Below are positions 45,084 through 54,433 of a stretch of 64,000 nucleotides of DNA, in pieces. A program made the translations under genes and the position numbers. Below the pieces are notes generated by a model, which saw nothing but the letters and a program-made list of their open reading frames with translations, did not search any database and was not told where the DNA came from. The DNA is from Acetatifactor sp. (GTDB lineage: Bacteria > Bacillota > Clostridia > Lachnospirales > Lachnospiraceae), in NCBI GenBank assembly GCA_024695935.1, contig JAILHH010000039.1, forward strand, positions 21,016-85,015. The letters run 5' to 3'. Every line of letters starts with the position of its first letter. Position 1 is the first letter of the stretch.

Positions 45084-46913
45084 TTACTCTACCGTAACTG
45101 ACTTTGCCAGGTTTCTGGGTTTGTCCACATCAAGACCCTTTGCACAGGATACGTAATAAGCAAAGAGCTGGAGAGGGATCACAGTTAGAGAAGTCATGAA
45201 CAATTCATTGGTCTTTGGCACGTAAACCGTAAAGTCTGCCACATCCTCCATTGTGTAATTTCCGGCGCTGGTGACTCCGAATACAAAGGCACCGCGGCTC
45301 TTTACTTCCACAATGTTCGACACGGTCTTGCCATAAAGGGCTGACTGAGTTGCAAGGGATACCACCAAAATATTGTTCTCTATAAGAGAGATGGTTCCGT
45401 GCTTTAACTCTCCTGCCGCATAGGCTTCGGAGTGGATATAGGAAATCTCCTTTAGTTTAAGAGAGCCTTCCATACATGCGGCATAATCTATGCCACGGCC
45501 GATAAAGAATATGTCCTGAGCCGCTGCATATTTGTGGGCAAACCACTGGATACGCTCCTTTTCATCCAGGATCCTCTGAACCTTTTCGGGAAGGGACTGA
45601 AGCTCTGTTATCAGATTCTCATAATCCGCTTTCTTGATGAGGCCCTTCAAGTCACCTATGAGCATTCCCAGCATGTAGAGCACCACCATCTGAGTGGAGT
45701 ATGCCTTTGTGGTCGCAACAGAGATCTCCGGACCTGCCCAGGTATATATCGTGGCATCAGCCTCTCTAGCGATGGAGCTACCCACCACATTTACAACAGC
45801 GATGACTTTTGCGCCCAGTTTTTTGGCTTCTCTTAAAGCTGCCAGAGAGTCAGCGGTCTCGCCGGACTGGCTGATCACGATAACGCAGGTATTCTTGTGT
45901 ATGATGGGGTTTCTGTATCTGAACTCGCTTGCAAGCTCCACATCGACAGGTATCCTTGTCAGGTTTTCAAGCACATATTTGCAGTTAAGTCCCACATGAT
46001 AAGCGGATCCGCATCCAAGTATCACGATATGCTCAACACCCTTTAATTCCTCATCCGTAAGGCCAAGCTCCTCGAATACTACTTTTCCGTCCTTAATCCT
46101 GGGTGCGATGGTGTCGGTTATAGCCTTTGGCTGTTCGTAGATCTCCTTCATCATGTAATGCTCAAAGCCTTCCTTTTCGGCGGCCTTTGCATCCCACTCG
46201 ATATGCTGAACTTCCTTTTCAAGTTCCTCTTTGTCGATGTTATAGAACTTGATGGAGTCCTCTTTTAACACACAGATCTCCATGTTCTGGATGTAATATA
46301 CATCCCTGGTATACTCCAGTATCGCAGGAACATCTGAGGCGATGAAGTTACCGTCCTTTGAATGACCCACGATAAGGGGTGAATCCTTTCGGACTGCGTA
46401 TATCTCGCCGGGATGATCATGGAACATGATACCGAAAGCGTATGAACCGCTTACATGCATCATGACCTTTGTGATGGCATCCATAGGGTCACCGGTGTAA
46501 TAATATTTAAGTAAATGCGCAATGACCTCGGTATCAGTCTCTGACACGAATTTTGCGCCGTTTTTAATAAGCTTATCCTTTAATTCCAGATAGTTTTCGA
46601 TAATACCGTTGTGTACCACGGCAATGGTCTTGTCGTTGCAGACATGGGGGTGAGCATTGGTTCCTGAGGGTTCACCATGGGTTGCCCATCTGGTGTGACC
46701 GATACCGCAGCTTCCCGCTACGGCCTTTCCGCCATCGGTCATATCGGAGAGAACACTGAGTCTTCCCTTTGCCTTTATGACTTCGATCCTGTCACCTTTG
46801 TTTTCAACCGCAATACCTGCAGAGTCATATCCTCTGTATTCAAGCTTAGCAAGGCCGTTTAATAAAATGGGCGCTGCCTGCTTTTTTCCTACGTATCCTA
46901 CAATTCCACACAT
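45084..46913 (-). CDS. glmS: Glutamine--fructose-6-phosphate aminotransferase
   Basis: The 609-residue enzyme makes glucosamine-6-phosphate, the entry to UDP-GlcNAc. The glutaminase half (1-about 240) starts at Cys2 (MCGIVGYVG), the nucleophile, and has HTRWATHGEP and the ETDTEVI block. Two SIS sugar-isomerase domains follow (about 285-430, with CGSAYHVGLNCKY and SQSGETADSL; 460-600), ending in the usual SVTVE tail. Length is normal. Only 37 bases separate it from glmM, so it has no room for its own leader and no glmS ribozyme. Confidence 0.98.
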   Translation of the reverse strand: MCGIVGYVGKKQAAPILLNGLAKLEYRGYDSAGIAVENKGDRIEVIKAKGRLSVLSDMTDGGKAVAGSCGIGHTRWATHGEPSGTNAHPHVCNDKTIAVVHNGIIENYLELKDKLIKNGAKFVSETDTEVIAHLLKYYYTGDPMDAITKVMMHVSGSYAFGIMFHDHPGEIYAVRKDSPLIVGHSKDGNFIASDVPAILEYTRDVYYIQNMEICVLKEDSIKFYNIDKEELEKEVQHIEWDAKAAEKEGFEHYMMKEIYEQPKAITDTIAPRIKDGKVVFEELGLTDEELKGVEHIVILGCGSAYHVGLNCKYVLENLTRIPVDVELASEFRYRNPIIHKNTCVIVISQSGETADSLAALREAKKLGAKVIAVVNVVGSSIAREADATIYTWAGPEISVATTKAYSTQMVVLYMLGMLIGDLKGLIKKADYENLITELQSLPEKVQRILDEKERIQWFAHKYAAAQDIFFIGRGIDYAACMEGSLKLKEISYIHSEAYAAGELKHGTISLIENNILVVSLATQSALYGKTVSNIVEVKSRGAFVFGVTSAGNYTMEDVADFTVYVPKTNELFMTSLTVIPLQLFAYYVSCAKGLDVDKPRNLAKSVTVE

Positions 46914-46950
46914 ATATCAATCTGTTCCTTTCCCGGAGATATTAATCGGT

Positions 46951-48303
46951 TTATACGGCATATCCCTTTGACTTGATCATATCTACCAGCTCGTCAACGC
47001 ATTTCTGGCAGGTCTCTTTTTCGCTGGCTTCACTCATAACACGGATAACAGGCTCTGTTCCGCTCTTTCGGAGGAGCACTCTGCCGTTTGAACCAAGCTC
47101 TGCGTTGATCGCATCAACTCTTGCCATGATATCCGCATCGGCAATGACCTCGCCCTTGTCGCGAACACGTACATTTATAAGGACTTGAGGATATTTTTTG
47201 AAGGGCTTTGCAAGCTCTGATAAAGTCATTTTCTTTTCAAGCATTACTTCCATCATCTTGATGGCAGTTAAGATTCCGTCACCGGTTGTGGCATATTTTT
47301 TGAAAATGATATGACCGGACTGCTCTCCGCCGAGTCGGTAACCGTTCTTTGACATATTTTCATATACGTATTTATCACCTACGTCTGTCTTTTCATATTC
47401 GATGCCTGCATCGTCAAGAGCCTTAAAGAGACCAAAGTTTGACATGATCGTCGCTACAACTTTGTTTCCGAGAAGTTTCCCTCTCTCCTTTAAATAGGTT
47501 CCGTAGATGTAGATGATTCCGTCACCGTCAACCACCTGACCGTTTTCATCAACGCAAAGGCATCTGTCTGCATCGCCGTCAAAGGCAAAGCCCACGTCAA
47601 GACCGTTGTCCACCACGAATTTCTGAAGGCCTTCGATATGAGTGGAGCCTGCATTTAAATTGATATTTAATCCGTCGGGGTTATTGTTAATGACATATGT
47701 CTTTGCGCCGAGAGCATCAAATACACTCTTTGCAATCATCCATGATGAACCGTTTGCGCAGTCAAGTCCCACCCTTTTGTCTTTGTAAGAACGGGTTGCA
47801 AGGGAGATCAGATATCCGATGTATCTGTTTCTGCCAGCGGAGTGGTCTACGGTGCATCCGATGTTGTCACGGGTTGCAATAGGAACCTCGGGGGTTTTTC
47901 CATCCAGATAATCCTCGATCTTTAAGATGGTTTCCTCATCCATCTTTTCACCGTTTCCGTTTATAAGCTTTATTCCGTTGTCATAAAAGGGATTGTGACT
48001 TGCAGAGATCATGATACCGCAATCAAATCCTTCGGTACGTGCCACATATGACACGGAAGGAGTCGTGGTAACATGTAACAGATAAACATCTGCTCCCGAT
48101 GCGGTGATACCGCCTGCCAGAGCATACTCAAGCATATAAGATGAACGACGGGTATCCTTGCCGATCACGATCCTGCATCTCTCCTCGCCGTCTTCATGTC
48201 TGTATAACCATCCTAAAAATCTGCCGATCCTGTAGGCATGATCCGCAGTAAGACCCACATTGGCTTCACCCCTGAAGCCGTCTGTACCGAAATATTTTCC
48301 CAT
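46951..48303 (-). CDS. glmM: Phosphoglucosamine mutase
   Basis: The 450-residue enzyme turns glucosamine-6-phosphate into glucosamine-1-phosphate. The start MGKYFGTDGFRGEANVG is diagnostic; the ATG at 48303 has TGAGGA 7 bases upstream, whereas the frame extends to 48393 without a ribosome site. The phosphoserine loop is MISASHNPF (Ser102), the metal loop DGDADRC and the sugar loop GGEQSGHII. It lies just upstream of glmS, so two sequential steps of UDP-GlcNAc supply are co-expressed. Confidence 0.98.
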   Translation of the reverse strand: MGKYFGTDGFRGEANVGLTADHAYRIGRFLGWLYRHEDGEERCRIVIGKDTRRSSYMLEYALAGGITASGADVYLLHVTTTPSVSYVARTEGFDCGIMISASHNPFYDNGIKLINGNGEKMDEETILKIEDYLDGKTPEVPIATRDNIGCTVDHSAGRNRYIGYLISLATRSYKDKRVGLDCANGSSWMIAKSVFDALGAKTYVINNNPDGLNINLNAGSTHIEGLQKFVVDNGLDVGFAFDGDADRCLCVDENGQVVDGDGIIYIYGTYLKERGKLLGNKVVATIMSNFGLFKALDDAGIEYEKTDVGDKYVYENMSKNGYRLGGEQSGHIIFKKYATTGDGILTAIKMMEVMLEKKMTLSELAKPFKKYPQVLINVRVRDKGEVIADADIMARVDAINAELGSNGRVLLRKSGTEPVIRVMSEASEKETCQKCVDELVDMIKSKGYAV

Positions 48304-48412
48304 AAATATATCCTCAGCTTTCATCCTAAGGCTTATGTGCGGCTGACAAACGCTTTCAGTTAGTCCTTTGCACATTTTGCCCTTTTTATGCAAATTTTGT
48401 TTTCACTTTTTC

Positions 48413-48440
48413 ATAATACACTAAATGACAAAAAATGCAA
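48413..48440 (-). promoter_or_regulatory. Promoter of glmM-glmS
   Basis: TTGCAT (48435-48440) and TATTAT (48413-48418), 16 bases apart on the minus strand, lie about 110 bases before the glmM ATG. The leader between them and the gene shows no ribozyme-like core. Confidence 0.6.
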
Positions 48441-48488
48441 TTAAATAAAAACTGAGGAAATTATTAAGAAATATTAATATATTTGCAG

Positions 48489-50171
48489 TTATTCAAAAGT
48501 ATATATATTGATTACCCCATCGTCTGATGCAGGCAATGTATCCACCAATACTGCATCGACAGGAATATCCCGGTTTTTCAAGTATTCTTCAAGCCATTCT
48601 GTCTGTTTATAATATTCCTGCATATAAAATGAATCTGACTCAACCAATCCATGGTAAACCGGCCCCTGAACGCCTGTATACTCAAGCCTTTGCTCATATA
48701 ATGGCCCGCCCATAGTCCATATCCCAAGTCGTACAAGATTACGTGGCTCTGCATTAGCAGCTCCCCAAACATGTTCTAAACTACTTGCCATAAGTGCTGT
48801 ATCGATATAATACAGATTCTCTTCATGCTCCGACAGATAGTCACTTATATTCTGCCACTTCGCTATACCCTCTTCATTTATCTTATCAAGTCGCATAGCA
48901 TCTCCAACAGAAAAGATTCCAAACGAAACGGATAGAATCGCAGATGATATAGCTACCACTCTCAAAACTCTTTTTCCGAGAATACCCTGTTTCTCTTTGC
49001 ATGATTCCTCCATAATCATGCCGACCGTAAAAGCAAAAGTTATCAACATAAAACCGAACAAAACACGTTCCGGCAATCTGTTAAGATACAAGAACAACAG
49101 CACAAATGCAAAGTAGTAAATCGGAATGCTTAATCCAAGCAAAACCGAAAAAAGTCTCTTTCCCCGAATGCTCCTATAAAAAAGGAAACCGAAAGCGACA
49201 ATTATCAATATCCCCAGCGGCTGAATGCCCGAAGCAAAAACACATAACAGCGCCCTTTTTAACAAGTTTCTGAAATAATAGTAATTGTGCCATTGCTGAT
49301 CAAATTCCTTTTTTAAAACGCCAATTTCATGCAGCTCCTTTGCTCCGATTCGATCATCTAACGCAAAATTATACGACTTTAATACCTCTACGGTTTCTTC
49401 CGTATAACCAAGTTCACTAAATATCTCTTCCCCGTAGTCCCACTCCGGAAAACCATAATAATCGCACACCGCTGTCCTGGCATCATTATAATCATTAAAC
49501 TGTTGCCATTCCATGTCACTGTAAGCAAAGTAATCTACAACGTAAGAAAATATCAGGATTAAAACTACCGCCAGTACTTCAACCGGGTATGTCTTTTTGT
49601 AAATCCGATAGATTACGCCGAGCAAAAGGAAAGGCACTGCCATCCAAAATACCGGAGCCCTAAGCCACAGCCCCAAAACAAGACATAAGGTCAGGACTAT
49701 TTTATTACCCTCCGTCACTATCAGAAAAATGCCAGTTGCCACAAGCACCCCGGCCACAACAGTGTATTGCAATGTCTGTATATGATTCATATTAAGCGCG
49801 AATAAAAATATCACACATACCGTCTCTGCAAAAATACTATTAATGAGAGAATCGCACTCTTTTATTCTTCCTATACTTACTGTCATAATGGCCAGAGCAA
49901 ATCCATAGAAGCCCAACAAACTTACACTAAACCACTCAACGCCGGGCGCTGCCGTATACAGCCACTTAAGAATGAGCCCCAAAGGGTACATGATATATAT
50001 AAGATGAGCATCCGGTGTTCCGGTATATATCCCGGAGGCAATATTTCTCAGCGTCACCTCGTCGTTTGGAAGCGCGATATGCGGAAAAAAACGCAATATC
50101 ATTGCAAAAGAAAAAGCAACCAGAATAAAACTATATGCAGTTAACAACCTGTTACGAACTTTGATACTCAT
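48489..50171 (-). CDS. Polytopic membrane protein, GT-C-like
   Basis: The 560-residue product has about eleven membrane helices and a C-terminal outer domain of about 110 residues. The first loop reads ALPNDEVTLRNIASGIYTG, and the late SVGDAMRLDKINEEG region precedes the soluble part. It resembles the product of 18666-20396 in length, topology and loop motif. It lies 2 bases after the GtrII-like gene, so they are co-expressed. The AGGA before its ATG is 14 bases away, suggesting translational coupling. Confidence 0.72.
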   Translation of the reverse strand: MSIKVRNRLLTAYSFILVAFSFAMILRFFPHIALPNDEVTLRNIASGIYTGTPDAHLIYIMYPLGLILKWLYTAAPGVEWFSVSLLGFYGFALAIMTVSIGRIKECDSLINSIFAETVCVIFLFALNMNHIQTLQYTVVAGVLVATGIFLIVTEGNKIVLTLCLVLGLWLRAPVFWMAVPFLLLGVIYRIYKKTYPVEVLAVVLILIFSYVVDYFAYSDMEWQQFNDYNDARTAVCDYYGFPEWDYGEEIFSELGYTEETVEVLKSYNFALDDRIGAKELHEIGVLKKEFDQQWHNYYYFRNLLKRALLCVFASGIQPLGILIIVAFGFLFYRSIRGKRLFSVLLGLSIPIYYFAFVLLFLYLNRLPERVLFGFMLITFAFTVGMIMEESCKEKQGILGKRVLRVVAISSAILSVSFGIFSVGDAMRLDKINEEGIAKWQNISDYLSEHEENLYYIDTALMASSLEHVWGAANAEPRNLVRLGIWTMGGPLYEQRLEYTGVQGPVYHGLVESDSFYMQEYYKQTEWLEEYLKNRDIPVDAVLVDTLPASDDGVINIYTFE

Positions 50172-50173
50172 AC

Positions 50174-51811
50174 TTATTCGATTCTTCCTATCTTCACATA
50201 AACAGCTTCATCTGTCTCAAGAATTGCCCCATCCTCAGGCCAAACCGGCATCTCTTTTATCTCTGTTTCAACTTCACGAACCAATCGACTGTGTTCTTCC
50301 TTTGAATATGAATGATTAAGTTCAATACCGTGAATCTTACAAAAGTCGAAAATTTCTGCGTTTTCATACTGAAGCCCGGCGTACCTTGCCCAACTCAATG
50401 GGTCTACATATGACACATCATATAATCTATATCCGTATTCATCAACATATTTATAAAAGTCATCCACATATTCCAATCGGCAAAACTTAGAAAGCTTTTC
50501 ATATTCCTCTGTCCCTGCCTCCACATAGTTTTTCTCACGGATTTTTTGAGGCATCTCGTATTTACCGATAAGGATCACACTTTTGTCCATGTCACTTACA
50601 GAATGCGATATGTCCTCATATAAAGCCTCGCAGTACTCCACATCGCTTTTATATTTTAAATGATCATTATAGAAATATCTGTTTAACTCATACAATTGGG
50701 CCAATATACAACATAAAGCCACCACAGAAATTACTACCCTCATCTTTTTTCCGGACCATAGATAAATCAAAAACCATGTTCCGGCAATGAAGAGCATTAT
50801 TCCCTGACAGATCCTATATGAATTCGGATCCATCTCCGGAACAGATAAAAGCCACGGGCAGATAATAAATCCCACACTCCAAAGAGTGATCATAAGATTT
50901 TTATTTCTGACGCTTCCATATATTGTAAATCCGATGAAGCAGATCAAAGTTATCAGAAAAACCATTATCTGCGGCAAGTACACCGCATTTACCACATATC
51001 TGATAAAGAATCTCACCAGCATATCCTTTAAGATCATAAAAGGATTATTCAAAAACCAATATTTTAAACTGATTCCATGAACATTGGTGCCCAACTCAGA
51101 TAAGTTCAGAGCGTATGCTTTAACCAAGATATTTTGCCACAAGCTTCTGAGAAAGATTGCAGCAAAAACCGAAACGATAGAAGCGATGATCACGGTCAGG
51201 CATCCACTCTTTTGCATATTATATGCGCGTGCCAACAAAATCAGGCAAATACCTGTCAGATAGACTGTGATAAAAGATTCATAACATCCCACAGAAAAAG
51301 AGAGACATACAATTGAGAGTACCAGTCTCCACCAATGTTTTTTTTCATAAAAGTAATATAATGACAATAAACTTTCCGCAACAAAAAAGAATGCCAGGCA
51401 AACAGCATTGTGAAGGTAAAAGATCATAACCTCCTCCATAAATGCCCCTGTTACCAACAATCCGTTGAACAATAAATATCCCCAGACCGGAACGCCTCCA
51501 CCTAACACCTTATCAAAAAGCACATCAAATATCAGTGCAGCGGCCACCAAAAACATGGCTCCGGCAATCTCGTACAATCCGGGCATAAAATTTGCGTCGG
51601 AAATATTTATTAATTTTCCGATCACATATGTTCCCCACCTGTTAACCTGCGGTTCCCAGCCACCACATACATATCTTGACAGTTCTGTATCATCAATACC
51701 GACAGTATTATGAAAAGCTAAATATGAATATGCCGCAAGCGAAGCCACAATTGTAAAGAGGATCACGAGTATTCTTTTGTCTATGTCGATTTTCCGTGTA
51801 AATGTCTTCAC
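50174..51811 (-). CDS. GtrII-like polytopic glycosyltransferase, second copy
   Basis: The 545-residue product has about ten helices and a C-terminal outer domain (about 390-545). The first loop TVGIDDTELSRYVCGGWEPQVNRWG has the acidic pair and the Arg-Trp pattern also seen in the GtrII-like protein at 32771 (SGRWFLT). The start is GTG with GGTGGA close upstream. It follows the AlgX-like gene by 18 bases. The transferred sugar is unknown; pairing with one of the two GtrB-type enzymes is plausible. Confidence 0.75.
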   Translation of the reverse strand: MKTFTRKIDIDKRILVILFTIVASLAAYSYLAFHNTVGIDDTELSRYVCGGWEPQVNRWGTYVIGKLINISDANFMPGLYEIAGAMFLVAAALIFDVLFDKVLGGGVPVWGYLLFNGLLVTGAFMEEVMIFYLHNAVCLAFFFVAESLLSLYYFYEKKHWWRLVLSIVCLSFSVGCYESFITVYLTGICLILLARAYNMQKSGCLTVIIASIVSVFAAIFLRSLWQNILVKAYALNLSELGTNVHGISLKYWFLNNPFMILKDMLVRFFIRYVVNAVYLPQIMVFLITLICFIGFTIYGSVRNKNLMITLWSVGFIICPWLLSVPEMDPNSYRICQGIMLFIAGTWFLIYLWSGKKMRVVISVVALCCILAQLYELNRYFYNDHLKYKSDVEYCEALYEDISHSVSDMDKSVILIGKYEMPQKIREKNYVEAGTEEYEKLSKFCRLEYVDDFYKYVDEYGYRLYDVSYVDPLSWARYAGLQYENAEIFDFCKIHGIELNHSYSKEEHSRLVREVETEIKEMPVWPEDGAILETDEAVYVKIGRIE

Positions 51812-51829
51812 CAGTTATCCACCATTTTT

Positions 51830-52957
51830 CTATTCAAAATCAAACCCTTCTTCGGTACCAAGCATATATGGATTATACATCATAAGAACCACATCAGGGT
51901 CTTCGCGGTCAATGATCTCATATAAAGATTCTTTTTCCGGATCATTATATCTGACATCAACTGCCACTATTTCCCTGTAGATCGTACTCATAAAAGCTAT
52001 GACAGGCCTGGAAAAAGAATCCTTCACCACAAATATCTTTTTATCTATTACCGGTTCATTGTTTATAATTTTAAAATAATCCCTGTCAAGACCGGTATAC
52101 ACATCATACATTGAATTTTCATACAGTGAGTCCGAATCGAGATATTCTCTATACAGTAACACCTCGTCAAAAGAGCCTGTTTTTAATTCCCCGTTATCGT
52201 CACAAAGGGTCAATGAGGTTTCAAACTTTGGTGTCAAAACCGTAAAATCATCAAGCCCTGCATAGTTTTTTCCTGTCCTGCGCCCGTTGGCGCCCAAAAA
52301 GGAATCTTCTATGATCTCCGTCTCGTAGGACGCCGGATCCTTGTACTCTCCCGGAACGGATTCATGGAATATCCTGTCTTCCATATATTCCGAGATCCAA
52401 CCCATTGCAGAAAAAGCAGTCTCACTCTTCCAATGGTGATCGGTCCTAAAAAAAGCTTCATAATAATCCGGATATTCCGTGGCAATATATGCCCTCAGAT
52501 CCAGGCATTCCACGCCCTCTGCTCTGATTCTTTGCAAAAACTCATTGGCAACATCATCGGAATGCTCGGTTTTTAATATAGGTTCATCGTCATTCATATC
52601 TATTTCATATGGAACCTGTACATACAGAAAAGGTATATTTTTATCAGAGAGTTTTCTTGAAAGATCCACGGTTTTTTCTACATTGTCAAAGAGCCATACA
52701 TTTCCATACATGGGATTGACCAGACTGTCTCCCGAATCAAGTAAAAGCCTCTCATTCATCTCTTTGATCCCGAGTTTTTTTGTGATTCGGCCGTTTATTT
52801 CGACGAATGTATATCTCCCAAAAAATCCATCGGTATAATCGCCTCCTGTCACAGCCTTTGGTATGTTTTTCACATTTAAAACCGTACCCATAAACAGAAT
52901 GGCAATAAATATGCAAATATAGATATATACGGATATTTTACTCTTTTTTCCATCCAT
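51830..52957 (-). CDS. AlgX/AlgJ-type O-acetyltransferase (DHHW protein)
   Basis: The ATG at 52957 has AGGA 9 bases upstream and gives 375 residues. One N-terminal helix (about 10-29) anchors an outer SGNH-like domain. The motif RTDHHWKSETAF holds the Asp-His pair of AlgX/AlgJ, and VVKDSFSRPV holds the Ser nucleophile. These enzymes take acetyl groups handed over by an MBOAT protein and place them on the exported polysaccharide. The MBOAT gene lies directly upstream (31 bases), so the two form the O-acetylation pair. Confidence 0.87.
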   Translation of the reverse strand: MDGKKSKISVYIYICIFIAILFMGTVLNVKNIPKAVTGGDYTDGFFGRYTFVEINGRITKKLGIKEMNERLLLDSGDSLVNPMYGNVWLFDNVEKTVDLSRKLSDKNIPFLYVQVPYEIDMNDDEPILKTEHSDDVANEFLQRIRAEGVECLDLRAYIATEYPDYYEAFFRTDHHWKSETAFSAMGWISEYMEDRIFHESVPGEYKDPASYETEIIEDSFLGANGRRTGKNYAGLDDFTVLTPKFETSLTLCDDNGELKTGSFDEVLLYREYLDSDSLYENSMYDVYTGLDRDYFKIINNEPVIDKKIFVVKDSFSRPVIAFMSTIYREIVAVDVRYNDPEKESLYEIIDREDPDVVLMMYNPYMLGTEEGFDFE

Positions 52958-52988
52958 GATCATCATTCCTGCCGCGCTTTACGGTTGA

Positions 52989-54413
52989 TTAAAAGTTAAA
53001 ATAAATGAACGGGTTATACGCATTCACCACCAGGTATGTCAAAGATATCATGAAAAATGCCATGACAATAACCGGCTTTACCACCCCATACCAGGTTTTA
53101 TGCTCAAATTTTTTCAGAAGAAATGTTAACACCGGTGTGCACAATATGAATGCAACTGCAAAAAATAACCAATACTGCTTCATATACCAAGGGGCGATTC
53201 CACTATAAAAGTCATCACCAAGTCCAATCATTGACAGGATAAACCTTTTTGCTGTTCCGAGAGATTCCGCTCTGAAAAGCACCCATCCAAAGACAACCGC
53301 CACAAGGGTAAATGTTCTGTAGCATATGGACAGGATCCCTTTTAAGCCCTTTCCGATACCGGTCAGTTTTTCGAAGGTCAAAAGCACAAAATACATAAGT
53401 CCCCAGAGCATGAAATTAAATCCGGCGCCATGCCAAATGCCTGTCAAAAACCACACGATAAACAGATTAAGTATCAGCCTTCCTCTGCCAACTCTCGATC
53501 CTCCGAGAGGAATATATACATAATCCCTGAAAAAACTTCCAAGGGAAATATGCCACCTGCGCCAAAATTCCGTGACAGTTCCGGACATATAGGGGTAATT
53601 AAAGTTTTCCTCATATTTAAAGCCAAACATTCGACCAAGCCCAATTGCCATGTCTGAATATCCCGAAAAATCAAAGAAAATTTGAAGAGAATAGCTGATC
53701 GCTCCAAGCCATGCAAGAGGCGCCGTCAAAAAATCTCCGTCACGGGCAAGCCCGAAGGTCTTGTCTGCCATAATGGCAAAAGTGTTTGCAAGCAACACCT
53801 TTTTAGAAAAACCTATGGAAAATCTCTCTATTCCCAGTGCAAAATCCACCGTCTGCACGTTTCTGTGCTCTATCTGTTCCTCAATGGTTTTGTATCTGAC
53901 AATGGGACCTGCGATAAGCTGCGGAAACATGGCAATATATAAACCCAGATACAGGGGATTTTTCTGTGCCTTGGCACTTCCTCTGTAAACATCCACAACA
54001 TATGAAATTGCCTGAAAAGTAAAAAATGAAATACCTATAGGCAGAGACAGTCCCGGGCTCTCGATCCCAAAACCGAATAGTTTCATTGTGAGATCACCCA
54101 ACAGACTTACCGAGAAATTTAAATATTTGAATACAAATAATATGAGAAGATCAACTGTGACTGCTGTCACAAGCCATATTTTTGCCTTGACTGTATCTTT
54201 GCATCGCTCAATAAAAAACCCGCAAGCATAGTTAATCACTATGCTTGCAAGCAACAAGAATACATATTCAGGTTCACCGTAGGCATAAAACAAAATACTT
54301 GCGATCAAAAGCCATACGTTACGAAATACGATAGGCAAAGGCTTAAGCAAATAGTATACTGCCAAAGTGATGCTTAAAAATACAAATAAAAACACAAGGC
54401 TCGAAAAAACCAT
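52989..54413 (-). CDS. MBOAT-family O-acyltransferase (AlgI/DltB-like)
   Basis: The 474-residue polytopic protein passes acyl (usually acetyl) groups through the membrane to the outside. The opening MVFSSLVFLFVFL and ILFYAYGEPEYVF are typical of AlgI. The conserved residues are in FWRRWHISLGSFFRDYVYIPLGG and the catalytic His in WFLTGIWHGAGFNFMLWG. Length is normal for AlgI. AAGGG lies 8 bases before the ATG. It works with the AlgX-like product encoded next, so the glycan made by this region is probably O-acetylated. Confidence 0.94.
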   Translation of the reverse strand: MVFSSLVFLFVFLSITLAVYYLLKPLPIVFRNVWLLIASILFYAYGEPEYVFLLLASIVINYACGFFIERCKDTVKAKIWLVTAVTVDLLILFVFKYLNFSVSLLGDLTMKLFGFGIESPGLSLPIGISFFTFQAISYVVDVYRGSAKAQKNPLYLGLYIAMFPQLIAGPIVRYKTIEEQIEHRNVQTVDFALGIERFSIGFSKKVLLANTFAIMADKTFGLARDGDFLTAPLAWLGAISYSLQIFFDFSGYSDMAIGLGRMFGFKYEENFNYPYMSGTVTEFWRRWHISLGSFFRDYVYIPLGGSRVGRGRLILNLFIVWFLTGIWHGAGFNFMLWGLMYFVLLTFEKLTGIGKGLKGILSICYRTFTLVAVVFGWVLFRAESLGTAKRFILSMIGLGDDFYSGIAPWYMKQYWLFFAVAFILCTPVLTFLLKKFEHKTWYGVVKPVIVMAFFMISLTYLVVNAYNPFIYFNF

Positions 54414-54433
54414 TATCTATGCACCCTTAAGTT

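Noticed and set aside
46914..48488. glmS ribozyme in the glmM-glmS leaders
   Set aside because: The gap before glmS is only 37 bases and no ribozyme-like core was seen upstream of glmM.
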